DNA of 64,000 nucleotides from Sinomonas humi (GTDB lineage Bacteria > Actinomycetota > Actinomycetes > Actinomycetales > Micrococcaceae). The translations under genes and the position numbers were made by a program. The stretch spans positions 62,001 through 126,000 of the forward strand of contig NZ_JTDL01000145.1 in assembly GCF_000802235.1 (NCBI RefSeq), written 5' to 3'. Below the pieces are notes generated by a model. That model made no database searches. It saw only the letters and a list, made by a program, of their open reading frames with translations, and had not been told where the DNA came from. Numbering within the stretch: the stretch's first letter is position 1; each line of letters opens with the position of its first letter. Shown here piece by piece: positions 61,604 to 64,000 of this stretch.

Positions 61604-62149
61604 CTAGATGCCGGCGCCCGGATCTGCCGCGCCGGTGCTTCCGGTCTGGGTGTTTCCGGTATCCGTGCCTGAGCCGAACACCTCGCCCGACTGCGGGGCG
61701 GAGTCGACCTGGCCCCTCCACGCGCCGGTCTCGGAGTCGCGCGACTCGATGAACTCCTTGAACTTCTTGAGGTCGGACCGGACTTGGAGGTCGTCAGCAC
61801 CAAAGAAGGATCCGAGCTTCTCGACAGCGGAATCCGGATCCCATTGGAACTCGACGTTGACGCGCGTGGTCTTGGGGCCCAGGGAATCGAACGTCACCAC
61901 ACCGGCGTGCTCCACACCGTCGACGCTCTTCCAGGCGACGCGCTGGTCTGGCTGCTGCTCGGTGACGATCGTGTCGAACTCGCGGGTCTGGCCGCCCACT
62001 TTCGTGGTCCAGTGGAGGTGCGTGTCGTCCCGCTGGACCACTGACTCGACCCCTCCCATGAATTGGGGGAAGGACTCGAACTGGGTCCACTGGTTGTAGG
62101 CCTGGGAAACGGGGACGTTGACGTCGACAGACTGGCGGACGGTGGCCAT
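61604..62149 (-). CDS. SRPBCC-family (polyketide cyclase/START-like) protein
   Basis: Protein of 181 residues with a START-like fold: VRQSVDVNVPVSQAYNQWTQ, FPQFMGGVESV and a central beta region WTTKVGGQTREFDTIV. The last 40 residues are Gly/Ser/Thr/Asp-rich and disordered. Proteins of this type are common beside stress genes; the ligand is unknown. Confidence 0.87.
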   Translation of the reverse strand: MATVRQSVDVNVPVSQAYNQWTQFESFPQFMGGVESVVQRDDTHLHWTTKVGGQTREFDTIVTEQQPDQRVAWKSVDGVEHAGVVTFDSLGPKTTRVNVEFQWDPDSAVEKLGSFFGADDLQVRSDLKKFKEFIESRDSETGAWRGQVDSAPQSGEVFGSGTDTGNTQTGSTGAADPGAGI

Positions 62150-62309
62150 GGCGCTCTCCTTGGCTTGGGCTGCGTCGGGAACGGGGACCGCGGTCGCGTC
62201 CCCGAAGGACTTGTGCGGTTGGCCATTGCTTGACCTGGCCGTGCCGTGGCTGGCACGCGTCCACCGTAGGCACGGGCCGTCGGGAGGGTCAACGGCCCGT
62301 GCAGCGGTC

Positions 62310-62756
62310 TCAGGACGCCTTGGGCTTCTTGACAGTCTTCACGACCGTGCGGCGCTTCCGGTTGAGGACGAGGGCGACGCCGATAGCCGCGAGCCACGTG
62401 TCCTTCGCCATGGCGACGCCCGCCTGGGTCGGCCGGATCCCGTCCGCTTCGGTAAGCCCAGGCGTCTTCGCGTAGACAGCGACGAGGGCTGTTCCGAACG
62501 CGGTCAGGCCCAGGCCAGCGAGCTTGGTCGGCACGATGGGAAGGACGAGTGCACCCCCGAGCGCGATCTCGCCCGCGGCAAGGGCCTTGCCGAACGTCGC
62601 AGCGGGAAGCTGCTTGACCTGCGGGATGGCATTGGCCGCCATTCCTTGGAGGGCTGCAGCCCGTTCCTCGTCAAGCGAGAGCTTCGAAACGCCCGAATTG
62701 ATCAGGTACGCCCCCGTGACGAGGCGGAGGACGGCGTGGCTCGGCGAAAATCCCAT
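62310..62756 (-). CDS. Small membrane protein, DoxX-like
   Basis: Protein of 148 residues with three or four hydrophobic segments (VLRLVTGAYLINSGVSKL, ALAAGEIALGGALVLPIV, LTAFGTALVAVYA) and a very basic C-terminus (RKRRTVVKTVKKPK). The layout resembles DoxX-type redox membrane proteins, but I do not see enough to assign it firmly. Confidence 0.65.
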   Translation of the reverse strand: MGFSPSHAVLRLVTGAYLINSGVSKLSLDEERAAALQGMAANAIPQVKQLPAATFGKALAAGEIALGGALVLPIVPTKLAGLGLTAFGTALVAVYAKTPGLTEADGIRPTQAGVAMAKDTWLAAIGVALVLNRKRRTVVKTVKKPKAS

Positions 62757-62860
62757 GGTGGTCTCCTTCGTTCCCGGCGTGCGGCATGCGCCTCCAGCCT
62801 ATGGAGGCCCAGCCTGATTGTCAGCCGTGTGGTGTGGGCGTGTGTTTGGCGAGGTGCGGT

Positions 62861-63436
62861 CTAGGCGGCGTGACGGCGCCGGAGCAGCGTGCGGATGCCG
62901 AGGACGACGAGGGGCCCTGCAAGCCACGGTCCTGCCACGATGAGCGGGTCCATCCAGACGTGCGAAAGGTCCGAGCGATTCTGTCCGAAGCGCGACGAAA
63001 CGGGGTGGTGCCCGGCTTCTGCAAGGATTCCGGTCTCCGTGATCGGGTTGTCGGGCCGAGTGCTCACGAACGAGCGGGCGTGCGATTCCCACGCGTCGAC
63101 GCGGTCGCCGAGGATGAGGAGGAGCCAGTGGGCGGCGCGTCCTTCGCTGAACTTCGCGTACGCCAGTCTCCGGATTGCTCCCGAGAATCCCTTGAGGGGA
63201 ACGGAGGTCCCGAAGACGGGGGTGACGAACTTGTGCTCGATCGAATGCTCGCGGGTTTCGTCCCCGGGCTGGCGGTCCGGGAAATCCCAGTGGGCGCCGC
63301 TCGCTCCGGGATCGTACTTCTCCCGGGGCACCGAGGGCCTGTCCCGGGGATCGAGGTCCGCTCCCCAGCCCGGGATGCGGGCCCTGAGCTCCTCTGAGGA
63401 GGGATTCTGGTACGGCTTCTCTGCTGTGTAGGGCAT
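62861..63436 (-). CDS. Hypothetical protein with C-terminal membrane segment
   Basis: Protein of 191 residues: a proline- and charge-rich N-terminus (PGWGADLDPRDRPSVPREKY), a central part with RRLAYAKFSEGRAAHWLLLILGDRVDAWESHARS, and one C-terminal hydrophobic segment (VAGPWLAGPLVVLGIRTLL). No family recognised. It lies 13 bp after a zinc alcohol dehydrogenase gene on the same strand and is probably co-transcribed with it. Confidence 0.7.
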   Translation of the reverse strand: MPYTAEKPYQNPSSEELRARIPGWGADLDPRDRPSVPREKYDPGASGAHWDFPDRQPGDETREHSIEHKFVTPVFGTSVPLKGFSGAIRRLAYAKFSEGRAAHWLLLILGDRVDAWESHARSFVSTRPDNPITETGILAEAGHHPVSSRFGQNRSDLSHVWMDPLIVAGPWLAGPLVVLGIRTLLRRRHAA

Positions 63437-63449
63437 GGCGCATTCCCTC

Positions 63450-64000
63450 TCAGGCGGCGTTCGGGAGGATGAGCGGCTTGATGCAGCCGTCGAGCTTCGC
63501 GGAGAAGATGTGGTAGCCCTCTGCGATGTGCTCGAGCGGGATCCGGTGTGTCACAAGCTCGCTCGGCTTGAGGTACCCGTTCCGGATGTGCTCGAAGAGC
63601 CTGGGCCACTGACGCTTGACGGGGCATTGATTGGCGCGAATTGTGAGGCCCTTGTTCATCGCGTCGCCGAACTTGACGGCGCTGAAGATCGGCCCGTACG
63701 CGCCCAAGACCGAGACCGTCCCGCCCTTGCGGACGGCGTCGATCGCCCAGTTGAGCGCGATCGGCGAGCCGCCTTGGAGCTTGAGCTTGGCGGCCGCGAC
63801 GTGTTGGAGCAGGTTGCCGTCGGCCTCGGCTCCCACGGCATCGATAACGACGTCCGCTCCGAGATATTCGGTGTCCTTCTTGAGCTGGAGCACAATGTCG
63901 TCGTATTCCGTGAAGTTGTACGTCTCGGCGTGGGCGAACGTGCGCGCCTTTTCGAGGCGGTAGTCGAGATGGTCGACGACGACGACGCGGCCCGCGCCCA
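63450..64000 (-). CDS. Zinc-dependent alcohol dehydrogenase (C-terminal part; runs off the window)
   Basis: The frame is open to the window edge, so the N-terminal catalytic zinc domain is not seen. The visible part is the cofactor domain: GRVVVVDHLDYRLEKARTF, LGADVVIDAVGAEADG, GGTVSVLGAYGP, and the C-terminal PSELVTHRIPLEHIAEGYHI. These match medium-chain dehydrogenases of the glutathione-independent formaldehyde dehydrogenase type. Confidence 0.88.
   Translation of the reverse strand, partial: GAGRVVVVDHLDYRLEKARTFAHAETYNFTEYDDIVLQLKKDTEYLGADVVIDAVGAEADGNLLQHVAAAKLKLQGGSPIALNWAIDAVRKGGTVSVLGAYGPIFSAVKFGDAMNKGLTIRANQCPVKRQWPRLFEHIRNGYLKPSELVTHRIPLEHIAEGYHIFSAKLDGCIKPLILPNAA

Overview
The window is chromosomal DNA of a high-GC actinobacterium. 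I infer the Micrococcaceae (Arthrobacter/Sinomonas type) from four things: strongly G/C-ending codons over most of the window, a mycothiol-dependent maleylpyruvate isomerase-type protein, an Rpf/LysM resuscitation factor, and the PerM-like (DUF6350) gene next to purN. I saw no rRNA, tRNA, CRISPR array, integrase or transposase. Strain-level identity cannot be read from the sequence.

Region 1 (about 120-11643) is the standout. It is a plus-strand operon with visibly lower GC and looser codon use than everything after it. It encodes a roughly 1000-residue protein split by a frameshift, a 1777-residue YprA-type (DUF1998) helicase resembling DruE of Druantia, and an McrB/McrC pair (AAA+ GTPase plus PD-(D/E)xK nuclease). 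Start/stop overlaps tie the genes together. I read it as an acquired anti-phage island that joins a Druantia III/ARMADA-like helicase module to a type IV (McrBC) restriction module.

Region 2 (11743-20003) is a sugar operon: a LacI regulator, an ABC importer (lipoprotein and two permeases), a ThuA-like protein, a Gfo/Idh/MocA dehydrogenase and a GH127 beta-L-arabinofuranosidase. The same 15-bp imperfect palindrome lies before the regulator and before the transporter.

Region 3 (20152-34898) holds an FAD monooxygenase, a secreted GH16 lipoprotein, an EF-G2 paralogue, an orphan histidine kinase, an amidohydrolase/amino-acid permease pair with a divergent TetR regulator, an SDR-AraC-VOC cluster, a potassium channel and a PaaK-like ligase. 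Region 4 (34985-43090) holds a large membrane protein with a lipase-like elbow, a maleylpyruvate isomerase-family protein, a haloacid dehalogenase, a papain-like peptidase behind a strong promoter, a small unknown protein and a glycogen-debranching-type glycosidase.

Region 5 (43091-56273), mostly minus strand, begins with a 32-bp tandem array that switches orientation. It then carries an FAD oxidoreductase, an Asp/Glu-racemase-fold enzyme with an NCS1 permease, an Rpf-LysM protein, a SWIM/SNF2 helicase, UDP-glucose dehydrogenase, a glycosyltransferase behind a 31-bp tandem array, and an MFS exporter. Region 6 (56479-64000) has an old-yellow-enzyme gene with a coupled leader peptide, perM-like and purN genes, an ABC-2 exporter pair, several small proteins and the end of a zinc alcohol dehydrogenase.
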